Part shown: positions 10,680-21,293 of the stretch, one piece after another
Layout of the letters: each line of letters starts with the position of its first letter
Position numbering within the stretch: the stretch's first letter is position 1
Assembly: GCA_037892935.1 (NCBI GenBank)
Contig: JAYXKI010000013.1
Coordinates: 1,364,001-1,428,000, forward strand
Reading direction: 5' to 3'
Source: Phlebopus portentosus
Lineage: Eukaryota > Basidiomycota > Agaricomycetes > Boletales > Boletinellaceae
DNA: 64,000 nucleotides
The notes under the pieces: model-generated
Told to the model about the DNA's origin: nothing
Databases searched by the model: none
Seen by the model: the letters and a program-made list of their open reading frames with translations, nothing else
Program-made: the position numbers and the translations under genes

Positions 10680-11874
10680 CTATACAAGCACATCATAGTG
10701 ACAGTGGCAAAAGAAGGAATAACTATCCAAAGAATTAATGGAATACACCTGCCTGCAGAGTTGCTCAACAACTGAAGCGTCATCCTGAGGACCGGGACCC
10801 TGCCGTTTTAACCTGGACTTGATTACGGAGAATGCAAGTTCAATAGGATTGTAGTCTGGTGAGTAAGGAGGAAGAAATTCAAGCCTGACACCCCTAAGCA
10901 AAGGGGTCAGTACATGCTGCAACTTGCATTGCTAGTGAGACAGACCGAGATTCGATGAGCTCCCAAATCTCAGGAGCCTTGTGTATCGGGCAGTTGTCTA
11001 TTACGATAACTGATTGATTACTGGGGAAGGGATGCATTTTGTCCAACAGGCTGGTGATGAATTCCGTGAACAATTTGGTATTGAATGCGCCCTGTACGAT
11101 AGTGCAGTCGATTGTCCCATTGAGGCTGATAGCTGGCAAGACAGAGAAGCTAACGGAGTGAATCAGAAGCTTGTGATGCACTACAAGAGGCAGAATCACT
11201 ATTTCCCCCTATTGAAAAACTGCTTGTAACACGCATGGTGACCCTCAAGGGCCCAAGCAGTGTTGTGAAGAAAAGCCCGCCAATCACAAGCACTCTCATT
11301 GACAAATACCAGCTGTTCCGCTGTGTACTGAGAGGTGATATGTGCGATGTACTGTGCACGCAGAGTTTCATTCCGCTCAAGAGCCCTTTTTGATAACTAG
11401 ACCACGACAATTTCAGTTTGCATAGACTGCGTGGGGAAGCAAAGCAACAGAGACAGCCACCTTCTTAAGTGTGAAACCGGTGCGCAGCAAGGACCTGCAT
11501 ATAGTTGCATCCGAAGCCTCCTTCTCCCATCTTTCCTGGAGCAGTAGCCTCAACTCGTTGATGTAACAGTCATTGAGATTGCTTAGTGACCTGAAAAGGA
11601 ACTATGTGGTGTGAACCAACAGCTACCAGGACAGGTTTCAACATGTGCATACCTCGGTGTGGATATAATCAAGCACTCGAGGCCTTCCACAAAAACCAAG
11701 TTCATGTGCAGCAACAGTCCCATTGTGCTTGAACTCTCATATTATCTAGAAAACTGTTGTCTTGGGTATGTCAGTCAAGGCTGCAATCTGAGAGGCGCTG
11801 AGTTTCTTGTTCATAGTGATGATGCATTCCCGTAAATCGTTGAACAGCCATCTGCCACGTTGCTGGGGTTGCAT
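10680..11874 (-). pseudogene. DD34E (IS630/Tc1-type) transposase of element I, decayed
   Basis: Cut-and-paste transposase. From the ATG at 11,874 the N-terminal helix-turn-helix region is readable (MNKKLSASQIAALTDIP) but carries TAG and TGA stops. Further down come the catalytic segments VIDNCPIHKAPE and YSPDYNPIE, spaced as DD34E (34 residues between the second Asp and the Glu). The C-terminus ends SFFCHCHYDVLV. Several introns interrupt it, as in the intact relative at 28,166-29,336. It is closest to the relics in G and G'. Confidence 0.8.
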
Positions 11875-12549
11875 GAATGAATGCTCAACATAAGCTGTAG
11901 AGATGGTGACTGTGAAGATGGTGATGGCTCGAGATCAAGTGGCGACTCAACATATGAGTTAACCCTTCATCCTCACATGCGTCACTGCTCCTATCTCTTT
12001 GTCGTAGTGCCTCATCTCTCATGATGGTCCATTGTAGACTATCAGACTCTCCTAGATAGGGACAAAGGTGGCAGTGGCATTCGACCACAGGGAGGCGATG
12101 TCAAAGGTGTCGAGAGGAAAAAGGAGAAGTCCTACCAGATCTACAGACTACCTACAGACTTTCAGAAGCGACACTCAGCTCAGATGCACAAGAATCCAGG
12201 CGTCAGGTGGATCCGCCGCACCGTCGAATAACTCGCCGCAGTGATACAAATCTCGGCAGGGTCCGAGAGGATGAATAGGGACCACCGAGTCCAACTGAAC
12301 TGGTGAAGGGGTCAAAGCGGTGGGCTGTATGCAGCGGCGGTGGATAATCACACTAGTGCGATTCTGGCTGGTAGTCGGGGAGATGAGGTGGGAACGACAC
12401 AGAGAAGGCGGAGGTGAGAGAGTGTCGACACCACTCGAAAGGGAAGTGGTGTCAGTGGTAGAATGACACGGAGGCGGCGGAGGCATCGAGAAGTGGCAAA
12501 CTGGATTCAGACGCAGGGGAGGTGCCAGCGCCGGCGGTAGCGGCGGGCA
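11875..12549. other. region upstream of element I transposase, no gene
   Basis: On the minus strand the part next to the transposase resembles the sequence just upstream of the G transposase (CTTGATC...CATCACCATC), so it is probably 5' untranslated or promoter sequence of the element. The rest shows only short low-complexity frames and I see no gene. Confidence 0.4.
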
Positions 12550-12905
12550 CGAGAAGAGTGACAGCTGCATCGAGACGTCGAGGAAGTATCGCAAGTCCCC
12601 CAAACTGAATGGCGGCGAAGAATCCTGAGAGGGGATGGTGATGCAGATAAAAGTCGAAAATCCCCAGAGTGATTACTAGAAGAGTGACGGCTGCGTCGGG
12701 ATGTTGAGGAAGAATCACAATCGGTTGACGCCGGACGGCGGCGAAGAAACACGAAAGGCGGCCTCAGGGGTGGGGAGAAATTGAAAATCCCAGGAGTGAT
12801 TACTAGAAGAGTGATGGCTGCATCAGAACGTTGAGGAAGAATCACAAACGGTCTGAACCGAGCGGCGGCAGAGGATCACAAGTGGGGACACCGATGCAGA
12901 TAAAA
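12550..12905. repeat. minisatellite, about 126-bp period, roughly 2.8 units
   Basis: Units start at about 12,554, 12,681 and 12,808 with AGAGTGAYRGCTGC, and each contains GAGTGATTACTAGAAG and GGCGGCG motifs. The third unit stops at GCAGATAAAA where the LTR of element E begins, so E inserted into the array. The open frames across it are by-products of the repeat. Confidence 0.65.
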
Positions 12906-13364
12906 TGTAAGGACTCGAACATTTTCCTTTTCCTTTCTTACATTATCATTTATTTTAATATTCTTTTTCCTTTTCTTTTATTTTTCTTATGCGCTTATTC
13001 ATCCATTTGCCAGAACATTCCACAACGTTCTATCACGCTCACTAATCATCCCATTCCTTGTCATGTGACTTTCCATTAGAGTAGACCTTTCCCGTGCTCA
13101 AAGTCTATATAAGTAGATAGTTTGACTCTTTCGTTCCTTGTCTTTCTATTCTACTTACCTTCACTGTGACCTAGGTATCTACTCTTGTATTATTAGTTTG
13201 CTGAATTCTACTTACCTTCACTGCGACCTAGCGTTCGACGGTCTGGACTTAAGCCTTGTCTTAGCTGTCTTGACCTGAGCGACGTGTTTGGGATTATCTC
13301 ATCCATGCTTGTTTGTTGTTGTGTTGGCCTGCCTCGACTCAGTCCTTGAGCTGTCCGCCTAACA
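12906..13364 (+). repeat. 5' LTR of chromovirus E, 459 bp
   Basis: TGTAAGGACT...CCTAACA with a TCTATATAAG box at 13,104-13,113. The 3' third (U5) differs from the A/B/C type and matches D (TGTCCGCCTAACA end), so two LTR subtypes coexist in this window. Confidence 0.9.
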
Positions 13365-13708
13365 TAATAGAAAGACCTACCTCTGGCTCACGCCCGATTC
13401 CGTTGTCGTCGAGCACTCACCTGTGATGTGTCCCCTGAAGTATATCTTCGAAGGATGACATCGAACGAAACCCAGTTCCTACTGTGCAGACAACAAACCC
13501 CTATCTTGCCCGTTGAAGTCCGATTGACTCCGACGTGACCCGATAGTACCCGAAGTATCAACCAATCATATCACCGTGGTGCTCTGAATCACCCTTCTCT
13601 GGAACTCTCATCAAACGCTCTCATGGGTAACACATAGAGTCCAGTCGTCGACTAGCATCTCCTTCATTATCTACCTCGGAGCCTTTCGTTTAGTCGTCAA
13701 TTTCAAAG

Positions 13709-16576
13709 ATGAGCCAGTTATCTGAAGTCAGTCCCGCCCGAACAGCATCCCGATCCCTGTTCCACCCCCAGCCTATCAAGGTGGAGCTAACTGACGAGCA
13801 ACGAGCAGCCCTCCCTGCGAACTCTAGGTGGAGTGCTTCGCGAGGACATTACATCGTCAAAGCAGGAAATCAAGTCTTTGGTGCCTGGTGGGACGAGACT
13901 GCAAAGAGGTGGTACTCCCAGAGGGAAGGAAAGTCCCTCTACTGGAGAGTGAAACAAGAAGGCAACATAGATGAGCCCTCACCCCCTACTCCGACGCAAC
14001 CAACGGCCCCCTTACCAGACCCATCGAACTCGACCACTCAAGCATTGGCTCCCCCTGTCGAGCCTTCACCGGCTTTTGGAAAATTCCGAGAACCAGCGCC
14101 GCTTATACTGAGTGAAGAAGACGAAGAAGAAGAGGAAGAAGAACATGAGATGTCATTATCAAAGGAAGCGATGACTGATCTTGCGACGGCAGTCGCGCTA
14201 GCGCTCCAAGCTGCAGGCGAAGGTGCAAACCAAGGATCAAGGGTGTCGAAGAAGGTCCATATCACTAAACCAAGAGACTTCAATGGCGAACACAATTATG
14301 TGGACTTCAAGTGAGAGCTGCATCTCTACATCTACGCATCTGAGTCAGAGTTCAGGACGAACAAGAGTAAGATTATGTTCGCCCTGTCATACATGAAGAG
14401 TGGTGCTGCGGCTCGCTGGGCAGAAAGTTACACCAGTGGAGCAGTTGATGGAGATGGCAACCTGACGTTCACGGACGGCTGGGACGCCTTCTTGAAGAAG
14501 CTGGACACGTCGTTCGATGACCCCGCCAGATCCCAGAAAGCCTTCAAACGACTAGACGCGATGTACCAAGGAGACCTCAACGCTGATGAGTTCTTCAACA
14601 AGTTTGACATTTGCCGAGTGGACGCTGGCCTAGCAACAGAGGCACATGACAAATGGTTGATGAGTCATCTGAAGAGGGCACTAAACCCAAAGGTTGTCGA
14701 AGGTGTCATGAGATTGCCCAATGAACTGACGTCATATGAAGAGTTCAAGAAGGCTGCCGTCAAGGTCGACAGGGTCGAATGCCAAATCAGGGACCTGATG
14801 GCCGAATGTCGGAGGAAGGCAATTAGTTTGACAGCAATGAAGCCAGCTCCGGTGAAACTCCTGTGCACTGTCTGATAGCTGAGGAGTGTCACAGTTCTTG
14901 GGGGCTGTTCGGTAAGATTAAAACGAGTGGAAAGAGAAGGGTGACTCTTGGAGGGGAAAACTAGAGAAGCGCTGATGCGTCGATCTGGGTTCCAGAGCGG
15001 TTCCGGAAGGGATGGAGGAGAAATGGGATTGAAGGCTGCTGGATGTATGCGAGGGGGGGGGGATTGGATTAAAGGAGATAGGCGAAGAAGCAAGGCGGGA
15101 GAAGTCGAAGCAAGGGGGATTGGCGGTGGCGGTGCGAAGGTAATCGATGTCCTCACAGGTAATCCCTCGATGGATTCGAACCCTGGAGGCGGAAGACGAT
15201 GGGACGAAGCTTAGAGAAGGACTTCCCCTAAGCGCTGACGATTCGAAGGTGATCCCTTCGAGGATCCGACACGATATAACGGGTTACGACGAGTTACGAC
15301 GAGTTTCGGTGGGTTACGAAGCGAAACGGAGCTATACGACGCGGAACGAAGCGATACGCAAGGGACTCAAGTGAGACCTTGCGTAGAGGCGTGGGGAGGA
15401 GAGATGAGGGTCTCTGACTTCAACACGGGTTGAACTGATCACACTGGGCTCGGGTACGACTGCAGAGCAGGAGACTCGAGGCGTATGAGACAGAACTATT
15501 GTGTATTTGTGGGAGATAGAGTCGAGGAGAGTACAGGAAGAGTCGAATTGGTCTCGACTGTAGCTGAAGTGGGTTCAAGCCCGAGCTAAACTGTTTTCTG
15601 CTAAAACTCTCCGGGCTAAAACTGGGCTCCTACTACAAGTTGCTCGCCTATTTATAACTTTGTCCGAACCTGAGCCATCGGAGCGTCAGGGAGCATAACG
15701 AAAGGAAATCGGAAGTGAAAATCATAAGGGAACGCATGGGAACAAGGTACGAGGTGAGCATATCTGGAAGGTGGCGAGATAATGACCATAGAGCATAATA
15801 CGACATGTGAGCGCACACGGAATAATGAGCATAAGAATCATAAGGAACAAAACAAAATATGAACGCATATGGGACTCAAAAGGGGAAAAGCCGGAGTGCG
15901 TCGCGTCGGGTCGAAACTTGGGAGGTGTCGGGGGCCAATTGCGGATCCTTCAATTTACCTCTCGTGCCTGGGTTTAGTAAGACGAGCTAGCTAAGTCAGC
16001 CTTTGTAAGTTTTCGACTGGGTGGCTCGAGCGTCCGAAGGTTCTTCCTACGCAGCGGTCGAGTGCGAGAGGCTACAGTAGTCCGTTCCACTTCGAATCGA
16101 ATCGATCCGCACTGAGTTCCGCTGTTACGATGCTGATCACCGCGGAACACGTGTCACGTGCGCGATCTCGGACCTAGCGTGTCGATGCTTCTTACACCGG
16201 TACCACCAATGAGACATTCTATGCCACCTCAACAAGCAGCTCGTCCTTTCGTACCCCCCGCTCAAGATCGTCGTGATGCCACGGGAGTAACATATGGAGG
16301 CTTAGGACAACCCATGGACATGATGATGAACCAGGCGCATCGTACACATGCTTGTTACAAGTGTGGTCAGGTGGGCCACTACATCAGGGAATGCCCATGA
16401 GGTCATGAAGCGATACGCGCCATCATCGCGGCCTTTGTTCCAGAAGACAGAGAAGCGCTCCTCGAAGAGCTCGGACAAGCGAAGGAATCCTCCTTCGAAG
16501 AGGTCGAGGTCCGAGCAGTGCCCGCTGAGCTAGAAGAATTAGTGGAAGGTGAGGGTTTTCCAGAAGACCAGGCATA
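13709..16576 (+). pseudogene. gag: gag of chromovirus E, interrupted
   Basis: Gag in two pieces, 13,709-14,852 and 16,197-16,576. This copy has an ATG (13,709) where A, B and D have ACG. A TGA at 14,312-14,314 replaces the same Arg codon that is mutated in A, and a second TGA (16,398-16,400) lies just after the zinc knuckle ([14 protein letters not shown]). Removing the insertion with one copy of CCGG restores the frame (MKPAP-VPPMR). The GGGTTTT heptamer is at 16,553-16,559 and the gag stop at 16,574-16,576. Confidence 0.85.
14853..16196. mobile_element. probable solo LTR inserted in gag of E, TSD CCGG
   Basis: A 1,344-bp insertion with TG...CA ends (TGAAACTCC...TTCTTACA), flanked by CCGG on both sides (14,849-14,852 and 16,197-16,200). 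It has no convincing coding frame. A TATTTATAA box near 15,648 and the TG/CA ends point to a single LTR left by recombination of an unrelated LTR retrotransposon. The 4-bp duplication is unusual, since 5 bp is common, and the fifth flanking base differs (T versus A). Confidence 0.55.
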
Positions 16577-17354
16577 GACGTCGGAACGACTGGTCGGTCT
16601 CCTAAAGGACTCTTTTCGTTGGACTTGTTAAAATATAATCATCCTGTTGTACAATATCAAGATGCAAATACCAGTGACGGTTTCACCCTTCGAAAGATCC
16701 TTACCGACGTGCTGCCAGATGAATCTGAAGATGACAACAATGACTTCGAAGTCTATGAAGATTTATTTATCAGAAGAACAGATGCGCAAGCAGGCAAATT
16801 GAGAGAGGAAGAGCGGAATCAAACCACTATAAAAAATGAGGTTGTGGCGGAAGCACCTTACCACGAGAACGTTGTTGCTCAGGCGAACGTCACTGAAGCA
16901 GTGTAGGATGTGGTAGGCAGACGCACGGCTGAGGTATGGCACGAGGGCATTGTGGACGCAGACCAGTTCGTGTGACGGGCGGGAGGAAAAGAGTTGGATG
17001 CCTTCGTTAGCATCGTACACCCAAAGGTAGCAGGTGATGACAAAGTGGACTTGTCAAACCCCCTACTCGAAGAGGAAAACTTCATTGATGCTCATGCACT
17101 GATCAACTCAGGATGCACAGGCTCATGCATCGACGAAGGTTTTGTCAAATGGTATGGTTTCCCCACTCAAAGGTACATTCGGCCTAGACCAGTCTTCAAT
17201 GCTGACAGAACAAGCAACGAGGCTGGATTGATCAAGGAATATGTAGTCATACGAATGTTCTTTGGGAAACACGAGGAAGAGATTCGACTGGCAGTGACAT
17301 CCTTAGCATCAAGCAACATCTTCCTTGGACATGACTGGTTGACGAAGCATAATC
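16557..17354 (+). pseudogene. pol: pol of chromovirus E, N-terminal fragment
   Basis: Pol frame continuing from the -1 slip site. It has ACG rather than ATG at the position of D's pol Met. The aspartic protease region is present, but [10 protein letters not shown] reads [10 protein letters not shown], so the catalytic Asp is lost. Stops at 16,904-16,906 (TAG for Trp) and 16,973-16,975 (TGA for Arg) both fit transitions. Homology ends abruptly at 17,354 inside the protease-RT linker. Confidence 0.8.
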
Positions 17355-17630
17355 GTTTGCTGACAATAGTACATGGGGTGTCCTGGGTATGGCATAGGGG
17401 AGTACAGCCCTTACAGGCCTGTGCCGCTGGACCGGTACAGGTTAGTGTAGCACACTACACCGTCCCCAGCAACTGGGGGTTCCCTTATGCCTGTGGGTGA
17501 TGAGGGATTAGTGAGGATGAGGAGGGAACTGTGGACAAGTGATGAGAACTGCTGTGCGGGGAGATACTGCATACGAAAGACTACTGTCATGTGCATACAC
17601 TCATGTTTCTCTGAGAGATGTTTCTGCAGC
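17355..17630. other. unassigned spacer between E and the terminal repeat
   Basis: No gene recognised. The sequence starts where element E breaks off. It does not resemble the rest of E or the 126-bp repeat, and may be part of element I's interior or another relic. Confidence 0.3.
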
Positions 17631-18334
17631 CCTGGTGGGCACACTCAGTTTGGTTGTAGCAGGAGTGCATGATGGCTGAGCTGACCTTGTTCGCCCTCGC
17701 CCAGATATGATTTTGGGTGACATTTCAGCAGAGGATGGTCACCAAGGTGGTTTCAAGTCTGATTGGTAGATAGTACATGTAATGTAGCCACACCCAAGCC
17801 TAACTCAGCTCAGCTACTGTCTTGGCTGAAAGCGCCTATGCTGCTGTCTTTTTAGCAGAAACAATCAGATTTTTTGGTGTCCGAATGCGTGAGTTATGAC
17901 AGATGCAATGAAGTAGGGGAGAGTTCTGCGAGCAGGAGTGACAACAAACCACCCAGTTTCACTACCACAATCATGTCAGGGTGCCTCGAGGAGTTGCGTA
18001 CAGGTGCCCACTGGGCTGGCCTGATTTATCAAACTTGAATCAGATTTTTCCGGATGACGTTGGGCAAGCTATGATTTTTACACTGAACGGAGGGCATGAC
18101 AAGGATTTAGCACTATGATGCTATCTTTTTAGTAGCGAAGTACATACTCAACAAAACCCAGACATTTTTATATGTACTGGAGCGCATTTTCGAGCAGGTT
18201 TTTTACATGGTTATATCAGATTTTTATGTGCTGTATTGACTGAGATATTCGCTATTTTGTTTTTTTTTGCTCATCCAGGATGCACTATGCGTCAAAAATA
18301 CACGTGATTTTCCAAATTGCCAACAATTTTGCAA
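17631..18334 (+). repeat. right terminal region of a DD34E element (probably element I)
   Basis: Matches the outer part of G' (46,810-47,315) in order: AATCAGATTTTTTGGTGTC, GAATGCGTGAGTTAT, TTGAATCAGATTTTT, GCTATGATTTTTACA, a T-rich run, GCGTCAAAAATACACGTGATT, ending TTTTGCAA at 18,334. It lies in the orientation expected for the right end of element I, whose transposase faces left. No coding sequence seen. Confidence 0.6.
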
Positions 18335-18341
18335 TTAGCTG

Positions 18342-19381
18342 TAAGCAGCGAGAAGGCTAGCTCGATCGGGTTGAAGTTAGGAGAATACGCTGGCAGATAT
18401 TCCAGCCTCATTCCTCTATGAAAAGGGTGAACAAATTTTCAGTAACATACCTGAGAAAAATCATCACCTTTCTTCGACAAGCTCGCGAAGTTCGGGAGCT
18501 TTGTGGATGGCACAATTGTCCATAACAACGACAGACATCGGCGCCGGGAATGGATTCATTTTGACCAGAAGGTCCTCGATGAAAACCATAAAAAGCTCCG
18601 TATTGAACGATCCTTCGACTATCATACATTCCACGATTCCGCTCAGAGATATAGCAGGGAGGATGGAATACCTGAAAGCATGAAAAATGATATAGCGTGC
18701 AGGTAGCTCTGAAAGGTATACCGTTTTCCCCTCGTAAAGACCTGCTTTCGGCATGCGCGAACTCCCTCTAATGCCCATGCTCTACCACGCAAATATGTCC
18801 TTCGATCACACGCACTTTCATCAACGAAAACCAGCTGATCTGGAGAATAATTTGCTCCGATGCGAAGCCGATACTCTGCCCGACGGGACTCATTGCATTC
18901 TTGAGCGTGTTTTGTGATCTATGTTGAAATTAGTGATTTTTTATCAATCCATTTGGATAAGCTACAAATTACCTCCTTCATCCGAAAGCCTGCCCGGTTA
19001 AGAGTTCTCCAAATGGTAGCATCAGATACTCTCACACCGCATCTTTCTTCGAGCGACTGTCTGAGTTCGTCAAGATAGATATCATTGTGACGCATCACTG
19101 TTTTCAATAGAAACTTGTTCCTTGTTAGTTACATCCCCAAGATCACGATTCTTCAGGCGTACCTGGGTATCAGAGAAGTCTAACGCCCTTGGACGTCCCG
19201 ATTTCGAACGGGGTGCAAGACACTCTTCCCCAGTTTGCTTCCAAGCATTCAGGATCCGATACACTGAAGCTCGAGGAACTGCAGTAAGATAAACAATGCC
19301 TTTTACATCTAGACCACAGTTCATGGACATGTGGACGATAACGCGACGTAGGTCATCTGAGATAGGAACCCCGTGCGTCAT
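18342..19381 (-). pseudogene. DD34E transposase of F', C-terminus missing
   Basis: Same exon structure as the intact copy at 28,166-29,336: exons 19,381-19,163, 19,113-18,973, 18,918-18,722, 18,671-18,468 and the start of the fifth at 18,415. It breaks off at 18,342, after the YSPNFNPIE catalytic segment, losing about 45 C-terminal residues. Catalytic residues remain but the protein is truncated. Confidence 0.85.
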
Positions 19382-19540
19382 ACTGGGTGAAAGAAAAGCT
19401 TCAACATTACATTATATTATAATATTCGCGGCAGTGCCGCACGCTTAGTAAGTGTAAGAGCCAAAGCCTATCACCACTTCGTCTTCCTAACACACACACC
19501 TCTCCCTTTACCCCATTTACCACAGTTTGGACTGTTCAGA

Positions 19541-21293
19541 ATGTCTTACGCTTTGCACCTCTCTCAAAGTCGCCCCACCATCATGACACGCGGGCGCGGC
19601 GTCCGCCCACCGGCAGTTGTTTCCCGTGGCGCATCGAAGAAGAATGGTGAGTATCCTCCACGGTATATATTGTTTTGCCCTGTCCCCCTGAGAACGGGCT
19701 CTGTAGATCCTGTTGAGGGTCTGGTTGTCGAGCATAAGAGGATCAAGAGGAAAGTCGAAGAGGATGAGGATGCTCATCCTGACAAAGTAATGGATGTCAC
19801 AAACGTGCTGTGTGATGTCGTTCGCCAACTTCATCAGCATGTCTCTCACCTTGGAAAGAGTTTTGGTGGCTTGGAGGATGTTGTGAACGAGCAACGTGCG
19901 AAATTGCAGGATCATTCCTCAACCGCGAAAAAGGATATCGCCGAGTTGGCGATGGCGCTGTCCGAGACCGTGGAGCATGTTAAGATGCTTGAGGCTTCTT
20001 CTTTAGGGGTAAATGACTCATTCACGTTTAGATGCATCTTTCCTAATAGTCCCTCTTTCTTTTTAGAGTGATGCAGCTACGAGGTTGCTAGATGTTCGAA
20101 GGGCGTATACGAGAGCGCGATTTGATCTAGCGCGTGGTTTTACGCTCGTCCTTCCCAAGTTCTTCACGATCACGGGTTTCCTATCTGAACTGGGATGGGC
20201 GATGCCCGTTAACTTGTGGCACATGTTTTTATTCAAGCTGACCGAGCATTACCGCCGCCACTTTGACGTCGAATCAAAGGCGAACGGGACATACCTGTTT
20301 CGTCCTCGCCGCTCTGTTTTCCACTATCTTTTGGAAGAGGAGCGTTATTCACCCAATGGTCCGAATTTTGGCAGTCTTCCGGACACCACAATTATCGAAG
20401 ATTTTCGATCGGAAGCCATACACCATTGCAACGAAATTGGACGTTTTGACACGGAATCTATCAACGAATTTTTTGATCGCATCATGAAGTTCTTCACCCC
20501 GCTCATAATCTGGGAATATAGCGTGACTAAGAAGGAAATGGAACGAATGGGCATAGAAATGGAATCTCTGAAAGCTGGGCTGGCTGAGCAACGCAGCCTT
20601 GTAGAAACACTTCGTCGTGGTGGTACAGTGGAAGAGGCGGCATCTTCTGTTAGTCAGCAACATTCTCAGGCGGCCCATACCATCAGCGCATTTGGAGGGC
20701 CAGCGCAGCATCTAGGTTCCACGCACGAGGATCAGCAGATCGGACCTGCGATCAACTCAACGTTGATACAACACTTATCTGTAAATGCAGGAGTGTTTGA
20801 GAAGGAAGTTACAAAGCTTCTCGAGAAGCAGCGGAGCCGCGCTCATCAGCTCAATGTTCTTCAGCAGTGCCTGCGGGTGCTTGGCGATAAGAACTTACGG
20901 AATCTAGCAGTATCTGGGTCCACTCGCGTTTACGAACTTATAAAAGCGGGTGCGCTCAAGGTCAAGCTATCCCCCAGTGACCTGGAAGATGCATGGGCCG
21001 CCGTCAAAAAGATCGGGTCGCGAGACGTCGACTTGCAGGAAGTCCTCGATCCCAGCGAAGCTTTCCATGCGACGGAGAAAGTCGAAGTTTTTGATGTTAA
21101 CGAAGATGAAGTTAGTGGAGCCTCGTTCAACGTGGAGAAAGCAATCGATTCGTTCATCGAAGCAGAGCTGAGCGATCACAAGGCGCCGACATATATGGAT
21201 AACCTTATTCTGTTGAAATGGTTGGATTCAGTTAAGCCTGTTCAGACGAATCAGGAGCCGGAAACGACGGGTTCGAAGGCGAAGGCGGCGTGA
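19541..21293 (+). CDS. X1 coiled-coil protein, copy in F'
   Basis: Three exons: 19,541-19,646, 19,707-20,008 and 20,067-21,293, 544 residues. Splice sites GTGAGT/GTAG and GTAAAT/TTAG keep the frame open. See the copy at 29,496 for the description; the two proteins are almost identical (one visible change, Arg/Gln in a shadow frame, is silent or conservative here). The gene is complete although the element around it is truncated at both ends. Confidence 0.75.

Larger units (their letters stand above)
12906..17354 (+). mobile_element. Ty3/gypsy chromovirus E, 3' truncated, with nested solo LTR
   Basis: Plus-oriented relative of element D: 5' LTR (12,906-13,364), leader (13,365-13,708), gag split by a 1,344-bp insertion (14,853-16,196), and the first part of pol up to the protease (ends AAGCATAATC at 17,354). 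Reverse transcriptase, integrase and the 3' LTR are missing. At least four stops fit C to T changes, so this copy is old and mutated. Confidence 0.88.

Noticed and set aside
12175..12845. Overlapping Ser/Arg-rich frames of 88-142 codons
   Set aside because: By-products of the 126-bp tandem repeat; no shared domain.
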